Below are positions 1 to 8,300 of a stretch of 33,782 nucleotides of DNA, piece by piece. The number at the start of each line of letters is the position of its first letter. Within the stretch, counting starts at the first letter, position 1. A model generated the notes under the pieces. It saw only the letters and a program-made list of their open reading frames with translations, was not told the origin of the DNA and did no database searches. The stretch is from Bacillota bacterium (GTDB taxonomy: Bacteria > Bacillota_I > Bacilli_A > Erysipelotrichales > Coprobacillaceae), in assembly GCA_030540195.1 (NCBI GenBank), contig JAUNWT010000017.1, positions 1-33,782 on the forward strand, written 5' to 3'. The position numbers and the translations under genes are program-made.

Positions 1-1
1 A

Positions 2-622
2 GCCATAATAAAAAGTGAACCTCCTAAGTTGTCCAACTTTTTCGGTTCACTTCAATACCCCTGGTTTATTTATAGCTTAAAAAATCCCCAAGATTATTTA
101 GTTACTCTTTTAATGAAAAAGAATAGAGAACTAAATAAGCTTGCTTATATTGATTTACATACAGGACTTCCAAATAGAAGTCGTATAGAAGAAGTGTTAG
201 CTGAACATAAAGATGATGATCATTCAAAAGCAATGATTATCTTTGACTTAAATGATTTAAAAGAAGTAAATGATTCATTAGGACATATTGCAGGGGATAC
301 GCTTATTATGAACTTTGCACATATTATAAGAACATATATTCCTAAAAAACATTTTGTAGGAAGATATGGTGGTGATGAATTTATTGCTTTGTTAAGTGAG
401 ATTACAGAAGATGAAATAAAAGAAATGATTACTAATATTTTAGATGAAACAAAACGTTTTAATGATTTTAGTAAACAAATACGTATTGAATTTGCCTATG
501 GTTATGCATTTTCAAATTCTATTCAAGGAACAGATTTAAAATTATTGTTTAAAGAAGCAGATAGAAAGATGTATGAATGCAAAGCACGAATGAAAGAAGA
601 AAAACAAGTCAGTTCATTTTAA
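2..622 (+). CDS. GGDEF-domain protein, 3' part (diguanylate cyclase)
   Basis: The reading frame is open through the left edge of the window, so the true start lies outside. The visible part is the C-terminal GGDEF domain, which would make cyclic di-GMP from two GTP in the cytoplasm. A linker (AYIDLHTGLPNR) leads into the domain, followed by FDLNDLKEVNDSLGH and the signature RYGGDEF. The allosteric I-site RxxD, normally five residues before GGDEF, reads PKKH here, so product inhibition through that site is unlikely. The N-terminal sensor is not visible. Internal TTG (29) and ATG (113) codons exist, but nothing resembling a ribosome site makes them the start. The stop codon lies inside a terminator hairpin. 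Confidence 0.88.
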   Translation, partial: AIIKSEPPKLSNFFGSLQYPWFIYSLKNPQDYLVTLLMKKNRELNKLAYIDLHTGLPNRSRIEEVLAEHKDDDHSKAMIIFDLNDLKEVNDSLGHIAGDTLIMNFAHIIRTYIPKKHFVGRYGGDEFIALLSEITEDEIKEMITNILDETKRFNDFSKQIRIEFAYGYAFSNSIQGTDLKLLFKEADRKMYECKARMKEEKQVSSF

Positions 623-636
623 ACTGACTTGTTTTT
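600..636. terminator. Bidirectional terminator between convergent genes
   Basis: A perfect 15-bp stem (left arm 600-614, right arm 622-636) has a 7-nt loop, A-rich on one side and T-rich on the other, so it can end transcription in both directions. It overlaps the last codons and stop of the GGDEF gene and serves the convergent AlbA_2 gene. Confidence 0.85.
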
Positions 637-1882
637 ATATATGATATTTTGTACCACGTCCACGACCTGTTTTTCTTATAATATTTTCTTCTTTTAATTT
701 ATTTAAAATATCTTTTACTTTTGAACGACTAAAAGGTACTAATGGTAGAATTTCACTAACTGATAGTTCATTATATTGTTTAAATAGATTATAAATGACC
801 TCATTGTCTGTTTTTAAATCTGATTTTGAACGAGTAACAGGCAAAATGATTTGAATTGTGTTAGCACTTGTATTAAAAATGGGTTTGTTAATGCTTTCGT
901 TGTAAGAATGAATAATTCTAAGAATTCCAGTTCCAAATATTTCGACAATACCTAAACGAAAAAATACATTACTGATAATTGGATTTCTTAAAGAAGAAAT
1001 CATACCAGAGATATATTCATCTTTTGTGATTCCATTTATAAGACCACCAGGTGACATAATTTCAATTCGATCTTCAAACATGGAAATTCTTATTTTTGCG
1101 TTTAAATCCCATGCTCTATGAATGAGAGCATTAGCGATAGACTCACGAAATGCTTCTTCAGGAATAAGTTCTATTTTTTTTCTATAACTTCCATCTATTT
1201 CTTCATATTGATAATAATCGATATATGTTTGAATTGCTAAATCATACATTTTTAAAATAGACATATTTTCTAGAAGAAGTCTTTTTTTTATAATATTTAT
1301 ACTTTTTCCAAATATCGCAATATCAATACCGGGAAAGGAATTGTTATCAGATAGAAGCTCAGCAGCATTATTAAAATGATTATTATTAAATAAATTAAGC
1401 GTTTTTAACGTATCTTTATTAAATGTATTAATAGAAATAGCTTCTTTCAATTTTTGTTCAAGATACTTAAAATCTAAACGAATATTACTTGTTGGCAAAT
1501 CCTCATAATTTATTTTTTTCCCTTCTAAAATAAGACGAGTTAATTCAAAAGAATCTACTTCGATTGTTGAAGTATCGTTTCTTTTAAATGCTTTAGAATT
1601 ATAAAGATAAGGTTTATTTTCTCCAGGATTTACAATGAGTGATATTGTTTTGTTAAGATCATCTACATCTAAATGATAATTTGGTTGAGGAAAGATATTA
1701 TCATTAATTCTGTTTTCTATATCAAGGCAACGTTTGTCAGGATTCTCTATACCTTTGATTTTTCCATCATCATCAATACCAAATATGATTGTTCCCCCAT
1801 TGTAATTTGAAAAAGCACTTACTGTTTTTAAAAATGACTTTGAAATTTCTTCTTTGAATTCTAAAATATTTGTTTCTTTCAT
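635..1882 (-). CDS. AlbA_2 / RecG C-terminal-like putative transcriptional regulator
   Basis: This 415-residue protein has the COG2865 architecture. An AlbA_2 (Schlafen-type) domain at the N-terminus contains NYNGGTIIFGIDDDGKIKGI (residues 26-45). A GHKL ATPase-like part follows, with PEEAFRESIANALIHR (241-256) and FGTGILRI (316-323). A winged helix ends the chain (about 355-415). The family is usually annotated as ATP-dependent DNA helicase RecG-related or as a regulator, but the helicase motor is absent, so a DNA-binding regulatory role is likelier. AlbA_2 proteins also occur in phage-defence contexts. The ATG at 1880-1882 is preceded by an AAAGGGGTG ribosome site. Targets cannot be read from the sequence. 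Confidence 0.82.
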   Translation of the reverse strand: MKETNILEFKEEISKSFLKTVSAFSNYNGGTIIFGIDDDGKIKGIENPDKRCLDIENRINDNIFPQPNYHLDVDDLNKTISLIVNPGENKPYLYNSKAFKRNDTSTIEVDSFELTRLILEGKKINYEDLPTSNIRLDFKYLEQKLKEAISINTFNKDTLKTLNLFNNNHFNNAAELLSDNNSFPGIDIAIFGKSINIIKKRLLLENMSILKMYDLAIQTYIDYYQYEEIDGSYRKKIELIPEEAFRESIANALIHRAWDLNAKIRISMFEDRIEIMSPGGLINGITKDEYISGMISSLRNPIISNVFFRLGIVEIFGTGILRIIHSYNESINKPIFNTSANTIQIILPVTRSKSDLKTDNEVIYNLFKQYNELSVSEILPLVPFSRSKVKDILNKLKEENIIRKTGRGRGTKYHI

Positions 1883-1924
1883 ATAATTTATTCACCCCTT
1901 TATAATATGACCAATTACATAATT

Positions 1925-1952
1925 ATTATACTAAAAAAGTCTATAAATTCAA
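1925..1952 (-). promoter_or_regulatory. Putative promoter of the AlbA_2 gene
   Basis: On the minus strand TTGAAT (1947-1952) and TATAAT (1925-1930) are separated by 16 nt, about 40 nt upstream of the start codon. Confidence 0.55.
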
Positions 1953-2033
1953 CCATATTTATTTTGTGGCTTTTTCCGGCCATAAAAAGTTCATAAAATG
2001 AAAAATAATCATTTTTGATGAATTAAATACATC

Positions 2034-2062
2034 TTTAAATTGAAAGTTCTAAAGTATATAAT
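2034..2062 (+). promoter_or_regulatory. Putative promoter of the lipoprotein gene
   Basis: A perfect TATAAT (2057-2062) has a weak -35 TTTAAA (2034-2039) at 17 nt. It is just upstream of an AGGAGG ribosome site. Confidence 0.5.
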
Positions 2063-2084
2063 AGAAAAAACATAGGAGGTTATG

Positions 2085-2672
2085 ATGAAACGAAAATTAT
2101 ATCAATTTATATTTATTATTGTTTGTATTTTATCACTATGTGGATGTGGAAAGACCACAAATGTAGAAGATAAAACAAAAAAAGTAATCATACCTTATTC
2201 TTTTTCGTTGATTTGTGGGCAAAAGAGTGAAGAAGATTTAGATGAAATGATTAAAACATATAATAAGGATAAAAAATATTGTCATAAGGCATATAAGAAG
2301 AATAAAGATGTTATCTTAGTTTCAACGGATCAACAAATAAAAAAATATGTAAAAGATAATAAAAAAATCATTAATAGTGCTATGAAGAAATTCACTAAAA
2401 GCAATAAGCTTTATAAATATAAGATTGCAAATGATTATTCATCTATTCAATTATATTTTGATGAAGCCATACCAGAAGATGTCTATTATCAATTACTATC
2501 TGCAAGTATTAATTTTACCAGTTTAAATTCTATTTTACTAAATGGCAAAGATTGGCATCTTACATGGCAAGTTATTAATTGTCATACTAATAAAACAGTT
2601 GTTACTTGGAATTTACCAAATGATGAAGAAAATAGTTTTACAGCAGAGGATTGGAAACAAAGTTATGAATAA
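2085..2672 (+). CDS. Small lipoprotein, unknown function
   Basis: This 195-residue secreted protein has a lysine-rich N-terminus, a hydrophobic stretch and the lipobox LCGC, so it should be processed by signal peptidase II and anchored to the outer face of the membrane. The mature part is lysine-rich with no family I recognise. Two ATG codons lie in tandem at 2082 and 2085. AGGAGG (2074-2079) is only 2 nt from the first and 5 nt from the second, so the second is preferred. The gene stands alone and is followed at once by the orphan ToxI element. Confidence 0.75.
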   Translation: MKRKLYQFIFIIVCILSLCGCGKTTNVEDKTKKVIIPYSFSLICGQKSEEDLDEMIKTYNKDKKYCHKAYKKNKDVILVSTDQQIKKYVKDNKKIINSAMKKFTKSNKLYKYKIANDYSSIQLYFDEAIPEDVYYQLLSASINFTSLNSILLNGKDWHLTWQVINCHTNKTVVTWNLPNDEENSFTAEDWKQSYE

Positions 2673-2684
2673 AATCAAGAATGA

Positions 2685-2713
2685 TTGTTTTTTGAAACAA
2701 AACTTGATATTAT
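2685..2713 (+). promoter_or_regulatory. Promoter of the orphan ToxI RNA
   Basis: TTGTTT (2685-2690), a 17-nt spacer and TATTAT (2708-2713). The same elements at the same spacing occur before the complete ToxIN locus (28254-28282), which argues that they are conserved as a promoter. Confidence 0.6.
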
Positions 2714-2739
2714 TGCAGTGGAGAAGTTTATCTTCAACA

Positions 2740-2776
2740 ATCAGGTGATTTTCTACCAAATAGTGAGAGCTAAAAA
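2740..2776 (+). repeat. Single 37-nt ToxI repeat unit
   Basis: It begins ATCAGGTGATT and ends AGCTAAAAA, matching the three units at 28308-28418. It is closest to the first of those units (GAG in the 3' arm rather than GGG). Confidence 0.8.
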
Positions 2777-2807
2777 AATACGAAGAGTAAAATCTTCGTA
2801 TTTTTTT
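2777..2807 (+). terminator. Terminator of the orphan ToxI RNA
   Basis: AATACGAAGA (2777-2786) pairs with TCTTCGTATT (2793-2802) over a 6-nt loop and is followed by a T run. The same hairpin ends the ToxI RNA at 28421-28449. Confidence 0.85.
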
Positions 2808-2946
2808 ATAAAATTAAGGTTGCATCTTTTAAATATAGTTATGACAAAATTATTCCATAAAAAATATATAAAGTTGTATGCAATGCTGGTACAAATATTT
2901 AAAAGAAAATAGTTCTATTAAAATGAGGTAAATAAGTTTATTACGT

Positions 2947-2970
2947 AGATAAAATTATTTATCTTTTTTA
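2947..2970 (+). terminator. Weak terminator-like hairpin
   Basis: AGATAAA (2947-2953) and TTTATCT (2958-2964) form a 7-bp stem with a 4-nt loop, followed by T residues. It lies in the roughly 290-nt gene-free stretch 2808-3097. The rest of that stretch holds the regulatory boxes and promoter of operon A, and I see no coding sequence in it. Confidence 0.35.
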
Positions 2971-2974
2971 TTTG

Positions 2975-3031
2975 AAATAGTACATTTTTCTAAAAGGACT
3001 TATTATGTATAAAATTGACAAATAGTCCTAT
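2975..3031 (+). promoter_or_regulatory. Putative operator of the secretion operon
   Basis: AAATAGTACATTTTT (2975-2989) is repeated exactly at 22837-22851 in front of the Xre regulator gene. AGGACT (2995-3000) and AGTCCT (3024-3029) form an inverted repeat around the -35 box. AGTCCTAT (3024-3031) also occurs at 22876-22883. The Xre protein is the obvious candidate ligand, by inference. Confidence 0.45.
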
Positions 3032-3043
3032 GTAAGGTAAAAT
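3015..3043 (+). promoter_or_regulatory. Promoter of secretion operon A
   Basis: A perfect TTGACA (3015-3020), 17-nt spacer and TAAAAT (3038-3043). A second TTGACA (3045-3050) lies exactly 30 nt further on but has no well-placed -10. The arrangement matches the Ig-protein promoter (TTGACT, 17 nt, TAAAAT). Confidence 0.65.
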
Positions 3044-3097
3044 TTTGACAAGAGATTTTGTGAAAAAATGTAAAAATAATGCTTTTGGGAGGCAGCA

Positions 3098-4006
3098 ATG
3101 ATAGAAGAGGGGAAAGAACTATTTTTAGATAGTGTAGATTGTGGAAATAATTTTTTTTATGTGTTGAATGATGCTCAAATTGTTCCAACAGAATATAAGG
3201 TTTTACACAATCAAAAAGACAGTACATTTGTGAAATGTATGAATTTTAAATACAATGGGAAAGATAGTGTATTTTATTTTTTAAATGATTTAAAAAGCTT
3301 ATCAAACTTTTTCATTGATTGTGATGAAGTAAGTGCAATTACAGTTATTTCTAATTTATTGTTGAAAATTCAAAATATTTTAAGTAATGGCTTTTTATCA
3401 AGCTTACATATCGATTATTCATTAAATAGAATTTATGTACATCCTACAAGTTTGGATGTTAGTATTGTTTATTTACCTATTAATAAAAATATTTGTGAAG
3501 ATGATATTAAGTTTAAGGATTTACTTAGAAAAGATATTTTTTCGGGAATAAATCATTTTCAAACATCAAGAATGGCACAGTTAAAACTTTACTTACAAAA
3601 TAATAATATTGCTTTTGAAGATTTATATCAAAAAATCAATGAATTGAATGCGACAGGGATTACTAGAAATATTATTGATTATACAAATAATCCTGTTACT
3701 AGAAGTAGTCAACTTCATTTGGTGTCCATTCATCCAGAACAAGATATAGATATTTATATTAATAAGGATGTTTATAAATTAGGGAGAAATCCAGAAATTG
3801 TTGATTATGCAATTACATTTAATAGTGCTATTGGAAGATTACATTGTAAGATCGAAAAAAATAATGATGAATATTATGTATATGATTTAAATAGTGCAAA
3901 TGGTACATATGTTAATAATCAAAGAATTGTTGGACAACCATGTATTTTAAAAGATAATGATATTTTAAGATTAGCGAATCTTGATCTAAGAGTTGTTATA
4001 AAGTAG
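3098..4006 (+). CDS. FHA-domain protein with DUF6382-like N-terminus, head of operon A
   Basis: This 302-residue cytoplasmic protein has no membrane segment. Residues 1-190 resemble the DUF6382 region found N-terminal to FHA domains in Bacillota. Residues 226-300 are an FHA phosphothreonine-binding domain with LGR (228-230), GRLHC (246-250) and NSANGTYVNN (265-274). The conserved Arg and His of the phosphate site are present. A GGGAGG ribosome site precedes the ATG. It is the first gene of the secretion operon and probably recruits phosphorylated partners to it. It is a paralogue in layout of the protein at 17085. The N-terminal part may be a diverged pseudokinase fold like that of EssB/YukC, but that is only a suspicion. 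Confidence 0.8.
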   Translation: MIEEGKELFLDSVDCGNNFFYVLNDAQIVPTEYKVLHNQKDSTFVKCMNFKYNGKDSVFYFLNDLKSLSNFFIDCDEVSAITVISNLLLKIQNILSNGFLSSLHIDYSLNRIYVHPTSLDVSIVYLPINKNICEDDIKFKDLLRKDIFSGINHFQTSRMAQLKLYLQNNNIAFEDLYQKINELNATGITRNIIDYTNNPVTRSSQLHLVSIHPEQDIDIYINKDVYKLGRNPEIVDYAITFNSAIGRLHCKIEKNNDEYYVYDLNSANGTYVNNQRIVGQPCILKDNDILRLANLDLRVVIK

Positions 4007-4019
4007 GGAGGTATATGTT

Positions 4020-5060
4020 TTGAAACCAAGAATAATTATTGCTGATGAAAGCTATGACTATATTATGCCTCTCCAACTAAAATTCATGAATGAGTTTTTT
4101 GAAAAGATAGATATTGAGGTGATTACAGATTTAAACTATTTTGATGAATTATTTTCAATTCCTCAAAATATAGATATTTTGATAGTTTCAGAAAGCTTTT
4201 ATAATACACAAATTCAAAGACATAATATTAAACATATTTTTGTTATGAAAGAACAAAATGAAAAAGAACAAACAACAGAATTAAATATTAATAAGATATA
4301 TAAGTATACAAGTATTAAAGAAATCTTTAATGAAATTATAGGGAAAAGTGAAGATGTTTTAAATAATTGTGGAAATGATGCACGTACAACCCAAGTAATA
4401 GCTGTTACTTCAGCAAGTGGTGGTGTTGGAAAGACAACAGTTTCTTTAGGATTAGCATCTGCTTTAGCAAATAATTATAAAAAGGTACTTTATGTTAATG
4501 TAGATGAATTAAATACATTTCAATATAAATTAATTGATAAAAGTTTAATGGGTTCAACGAGTTTATATGTAAATCTTATGCAAAATCATAATATTTACGA
4601 AAATATAAAACAATATATAAAAAATGAAGATTTTGATTATGTACCAGCCTTTAAATCACCATTAGTATCATTAGGTTTAAATATAAATGTATATATTGAT
4701 TTAATTAAACAAGCTAACGAATCTACAAGTTATGATTTTATTATTGTTGATACAAATAGTGTTTTTGATGAAACAAAAACACAACTATTAGAAATTTCTG
4801 ATAGTGTTATTGTTTTAACAACCAAAAATAAAAATACATTACTTGCAACAAATGATCTTGTATCGCATATCAATGGTGTTACATCAGGAAAATATTTATT
4901 TATTAATAATAAAGCTGAAGAACATGCTCTAACAAATAGAGAACAATTACGTTTTTCAATAAATCAATCTATTGAATTTATAGATAATTGTGATGATTTA
5001 ACATGTAGATCACTTGGAAAACAAAAAGATATACAAAATATCGCTTATTTATTAATTTAG
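4020..5060 (+). CDS. MinD/CpaE-like P-loop ATPase
   Basis: This 346-residue cytoplasmic protein starts at TTG, with AGGGAGG (4005-4011) 8 nt upstream. The only nearby ATG (4015) is out of frame and meets a stop at once. Residues 1-115 look like a degenerate receiver-type domain, as in CpaE pilus-assembly proteins. A SIMIBI ATPase follows, with Walker A SGGVGKTT (133-140) and a Walker B-like YDFIIVDT. The signature lysine of deviant Walker A motifs (KGGVGKT) is Ser133 here, which questions MinD-style dimer-coupled hydrolysis. In this operon it may position or regulate the secretion machine, by analogy with CpaE. Confidence 0.8.
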   Translation: MKPRIIIADESYDYIMPLQLKFMNEFFEKIDIEVITDLNYFDELFSIPQNIDILIVSESFYNTQIQRHNIKHIFVMKEQNEKEQTTELNINKIYKYTSIKEIFNEIIGKSEDVLNNCGNDARTTQVIAVTSASGGVGKTTVSLGLASALANNYKKVLYVNVDELNTFQYKLIDKSLMGSTSLYVNLMQNHNIYENIKQYIKNEDFDYVPAFKSPLVSLGLNINVYIDLIKQANESTSYDFIIVDTNSVFDETKTQLLEISDSVIVLTTKNKNTLLATNDLVSHINGVTSGKYLFINNKAEEHALTNREQLRFSINQSIEFIDNCDDLTCRSLGKQKDIQNIAYLLI

Positions 5061-5081
5061 TTTTTAGAGGGGGAAAACTTC

Positions 5082-5333
5082 ATGAATAATACTGCAATTG
5101 TAATTTTTAATATAGTAAATAGAGGAATATCTGTTGATTTAGAAATTCCATTGGATATTACAACCAAAGAATTAGTTATGGGACTTAATGAAGCATATCA
5201 TTTAGATATTGATACATATGACATTAAACAATGTTATTTGAAAACAGAAAATCCCATAGCATTGCTTAGAGGAAATAAATTAATAAGTTATTATGGCATT
5301 CATAACGGAACTATTATTAATTTTACAAAATAA
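5082..5333 (+). CDS. esaB: EsaB/YukD-like ubiquitin-fold protein
   Basis: This 83-residue protein has the length and pattern of the YukD/EsaB family: alternating beta strands, a helix around KELVMGLNEAY and a final strand HNGTIINFTK. Family members are small ubiquitin-fold accessory or regulatory proteins of type VIIb secretion. A GAGGGGG ribosome site precedes the ATG. It sits directly before essC, the usual gene order. Confidence 0.82.
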   Translation: MNNTAIVIFNIVNRGISVDLEIPLDITTKELVMGLNEAYHLDIDTYDIKQCYLKTENPIALLRGNKLISYYGIHNGTIINFTK

Positions 5334-5352
5334 AGAAAGGTAATTAATACAG

Positions 5353-8300
5353 ATGAATTTACAATATAAAATAATTATATCTAGTAAAAATATATATAGA
5401 GAAATTGAATTACCTATGGATGCAAAGACATTTAAAGTAGGGACGACAAAAGAATGTGATTATCGGTTACCAAAAGATTTGTTTTTTGAAGAAATTAGGT
5501 TAGATTTAACAAATGACAATGGTCAATGGATTGTTATGGGATCAGATAATATTTATTTATCAATGAATGATAGTAGAAAATTATTTGTGGTTAAACTTTC
5601 TCATGGTGATTTACTCGTAGTTAAATATCAAAGCTCAAATAGTGAAATATTTAATGTTGAGTTTACTGTTGATTTTGATACGAAAGAAAGAAAATTTGAA
5701 AGACAGATAGATATTTTAAATAAAGAAAGAATTACAATTGGTTCAAAAGCAACGGATGACATTCAAATTAAAGGTGAATATATTGGAAACGATGAGATTA
5801 CGATTACAAAAAATAACGGTAATTTATTATTAACAATCAATACTTATACATATGGTGTTTATTTGAATGGTAATAAAGTAATTCAAAATGTTGAAATAAA
5901 AAATTGTGATTTTTTCTCTATTTCTGATTTTATGTTTTATTATAAAAATAATTGTTTATGGACTGAAGCAACAGATCAATGTCTTGTTAAAGGAATGAAT
6001 TATACAGATAAAATAAAAAATAACATTTATCCTAAATTTATTCGAAATACAAGAATTAAAACAAAAATAGATAATGAGAGTATTTCGGTATTGAATCCAA
6101 ATAGTATTCCTAAAAAACCAGAATTAAATTTAGTAACTTCCTTGATGCCAACACTAATGATGTTTGCTCTTGTTGTTGTGTTGAGAGGATTCATGAGTAA
6201 AGGCTCTGGAGGAACATATATTTTATTTTCTATTGCTTCGATGGGAATGGGTGTAGTTACTTCGATTGCTAATATTGTTTCTACACAGAAAAAATACAAA
6301 AGAGAATGCCGAGAACGTATAGATAAATATAATGATTATATTGCTAGAAAGAAAGAAAAAATTCAAAAAGAACGTCAAAAAGAATTAAATAGTTTACGTT
6401 CTACTTACTACAGTACGCAAGAAGATTTAGAACATTTACTTAATTATGATTCGTGTTTGTTTGATCGAATGGTAAATGATGATGATTTCTTAGATGTTTA
6501 TTTAGGTGTTGGTAGAAGAAAAGCAAATAAATTAATTGATTATAAAAAACAAGAAAAGTTAGAAACAGGTGATGATTTAACACAAATACCAAGTGATATT
6601 TCTAAAGATTTCAAATTCATTGAAAATGCACCAATTACAGTTTCATTAAAAGACGCAAATGCAATTGGCGTCATTGGACAAAATCAACAATTATATTCAC
6701 TATTAAAATGTTTTATTGTTGATTTAGTTAGTAGACATTACTATGGAGATTTGAATATTTACTTGTTTATTAACGAAGATATTCAAAAATATAAATGGGT
6801 AAGATTTATACCACATTTCCAACAAGGTGATTACATTAGAAATATTGTGTGTGATAATCAAAGTAAAAATACGGTGTTTGAAACCCTTTATAAAGAGTTG
6901 ATGTTAAGATCGGAAAATAAAGGTGTTCCAGGATACAATGTAGTATTAATGATGGATGATCAAGGAATTAAATCGCATCCAATATCAAGATTTATTGAAA
7001 ATGCATCTGAATTAAATACAACTTTTGTATTTTTTGAAAATAATAAACAAGATTTACCTTTACATTGTACACAAGTTATTCAACTTACTTCAGATGAACA
7101 AGGTGAATTGTTTAAGGCTTCTGATCGATATGAAGTTCAAAAATTTACATATCAACATATAGATGATGATATGCTTACTAAAGCAGCTCAAATTATTGCT
7201 CCGACATATTGTGAAGAAATAAGTTTAGCAGGAACATTAAAGAAAAATATTTCATTATATGAATTATTAGGAATATATTCAGCAGATGATATTGATTTAA
7301 AATCTAGATGGAATGAATCAAGAATATATGAAACAATGGCAGTTCCTCTTGGCGTAAATGCAAAAGATGAAATAGTAAATTTAAATTTACATGAAAAATT
7401 TCATGGTCCGCATGGGTTGGTTGCTGGTACAACAGGTTCTGGTAAATCTGAAATTTTACAAGCATATATATTATCAGCTGCTACTTTATTTCATCCATAT
7501 GAAATAGGATTTGTAATTATTGATTTTAAAGGTGGGGGGATGGTTAATCAATTTAGAAATCTACCACATCTTATAGGAGCTATTACAAATATTGATGGTA
7601 ATGAAATTGATAGATCATTGAAATCAATTAAAGCAGAACTTTTGAAGAGACAAAGTTGCTTTGCTAAAGCAGGAGTCAATCATATTGATAAATATATACA
7701 ACTATATAAACAAGGAAAAGTTAGTGTTCCATTGCCACATTTGGTTATGATTGTTGATGAATTTGCTGAGTTAAAATCTGAACATCCAGATTTTATGAAA
7801 GAATTAATTTCAGCAGCACGTATTGGACGAAGTCTAGGAGTACATTTGATTCTTGCAACACAAAAACCTAGTGGTGTTGTTGATGGACAAATATGGTCTA
7901 ACTCAAAATTTAAGTTATGTTTAAAAGTACAATCTAAGGAAGACAGTAATGAAGTTATTAAAACTCCGTTAGCTGCTGAAATTAAAGAACCAGGACGTGC
8001 ATATTTGCAAGTTGGAAATAATGAAATTTTTGAATTATTTCAATCAGCATATAGTGGAGCACCAGCAGTGGTAGATGCAAGTGAAATAGAAAAAGAATTT
8101 AAGATTAAAGAAGTAAATTTTGCTGGGATACGTTCTACAGTTTACGAAAAGAAAAAACAAAAGAAAAATTCATTGGTTCAAAAAACGCAATTAGAAGCAG
8201 TAGTAGATTATATTAATAATTATTGTAAACAACATAAAATTAAGAAATTACAAAATATTTGTTTACCTTCATTACCTAAGAAAATTGATTTTCCAAATAT

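Larger units (their letters stand above)
2720..2807 (+). ncRNA. toxI: Orphan ToxI-type antitoxin RNA, single repeat
   Basis: This is a second copy of the antitoxin leader found before toxN. It carries the promoter, a leader nearly identical to 28289-28307, one 37-nt repeat (2740-2776) and the same terminator, but no toxin gene follows. The repeat has the ToxI layout: GGT (2743-2745) pairs with ACC (2755-2757), enclosing TTC, which pairs with GAG (2765-2767) downstream to give an H-type pseudoknot. Ends are estimated from the -10 box and the T-tract. It may neutralise ToxN in trans, or be a decayed or recombined remnant. Confidence 0.72.

Noticed and set aside
2685-2912. A 75-residue reading frame over the orphan ToxI
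   Set aside because: It runs through the promoter, repeat and terminator, which explain the sequence better, and it has no ribosome site.
2808-2915. Remnant of a toxN gene after the orphan ToxI
   Set aside because: A short stretch reads IKLYAMLVQ, slightly like the ToxN start MKLYEIDR, but it is too short, wrongly spaced from the terminator and without further similarity.
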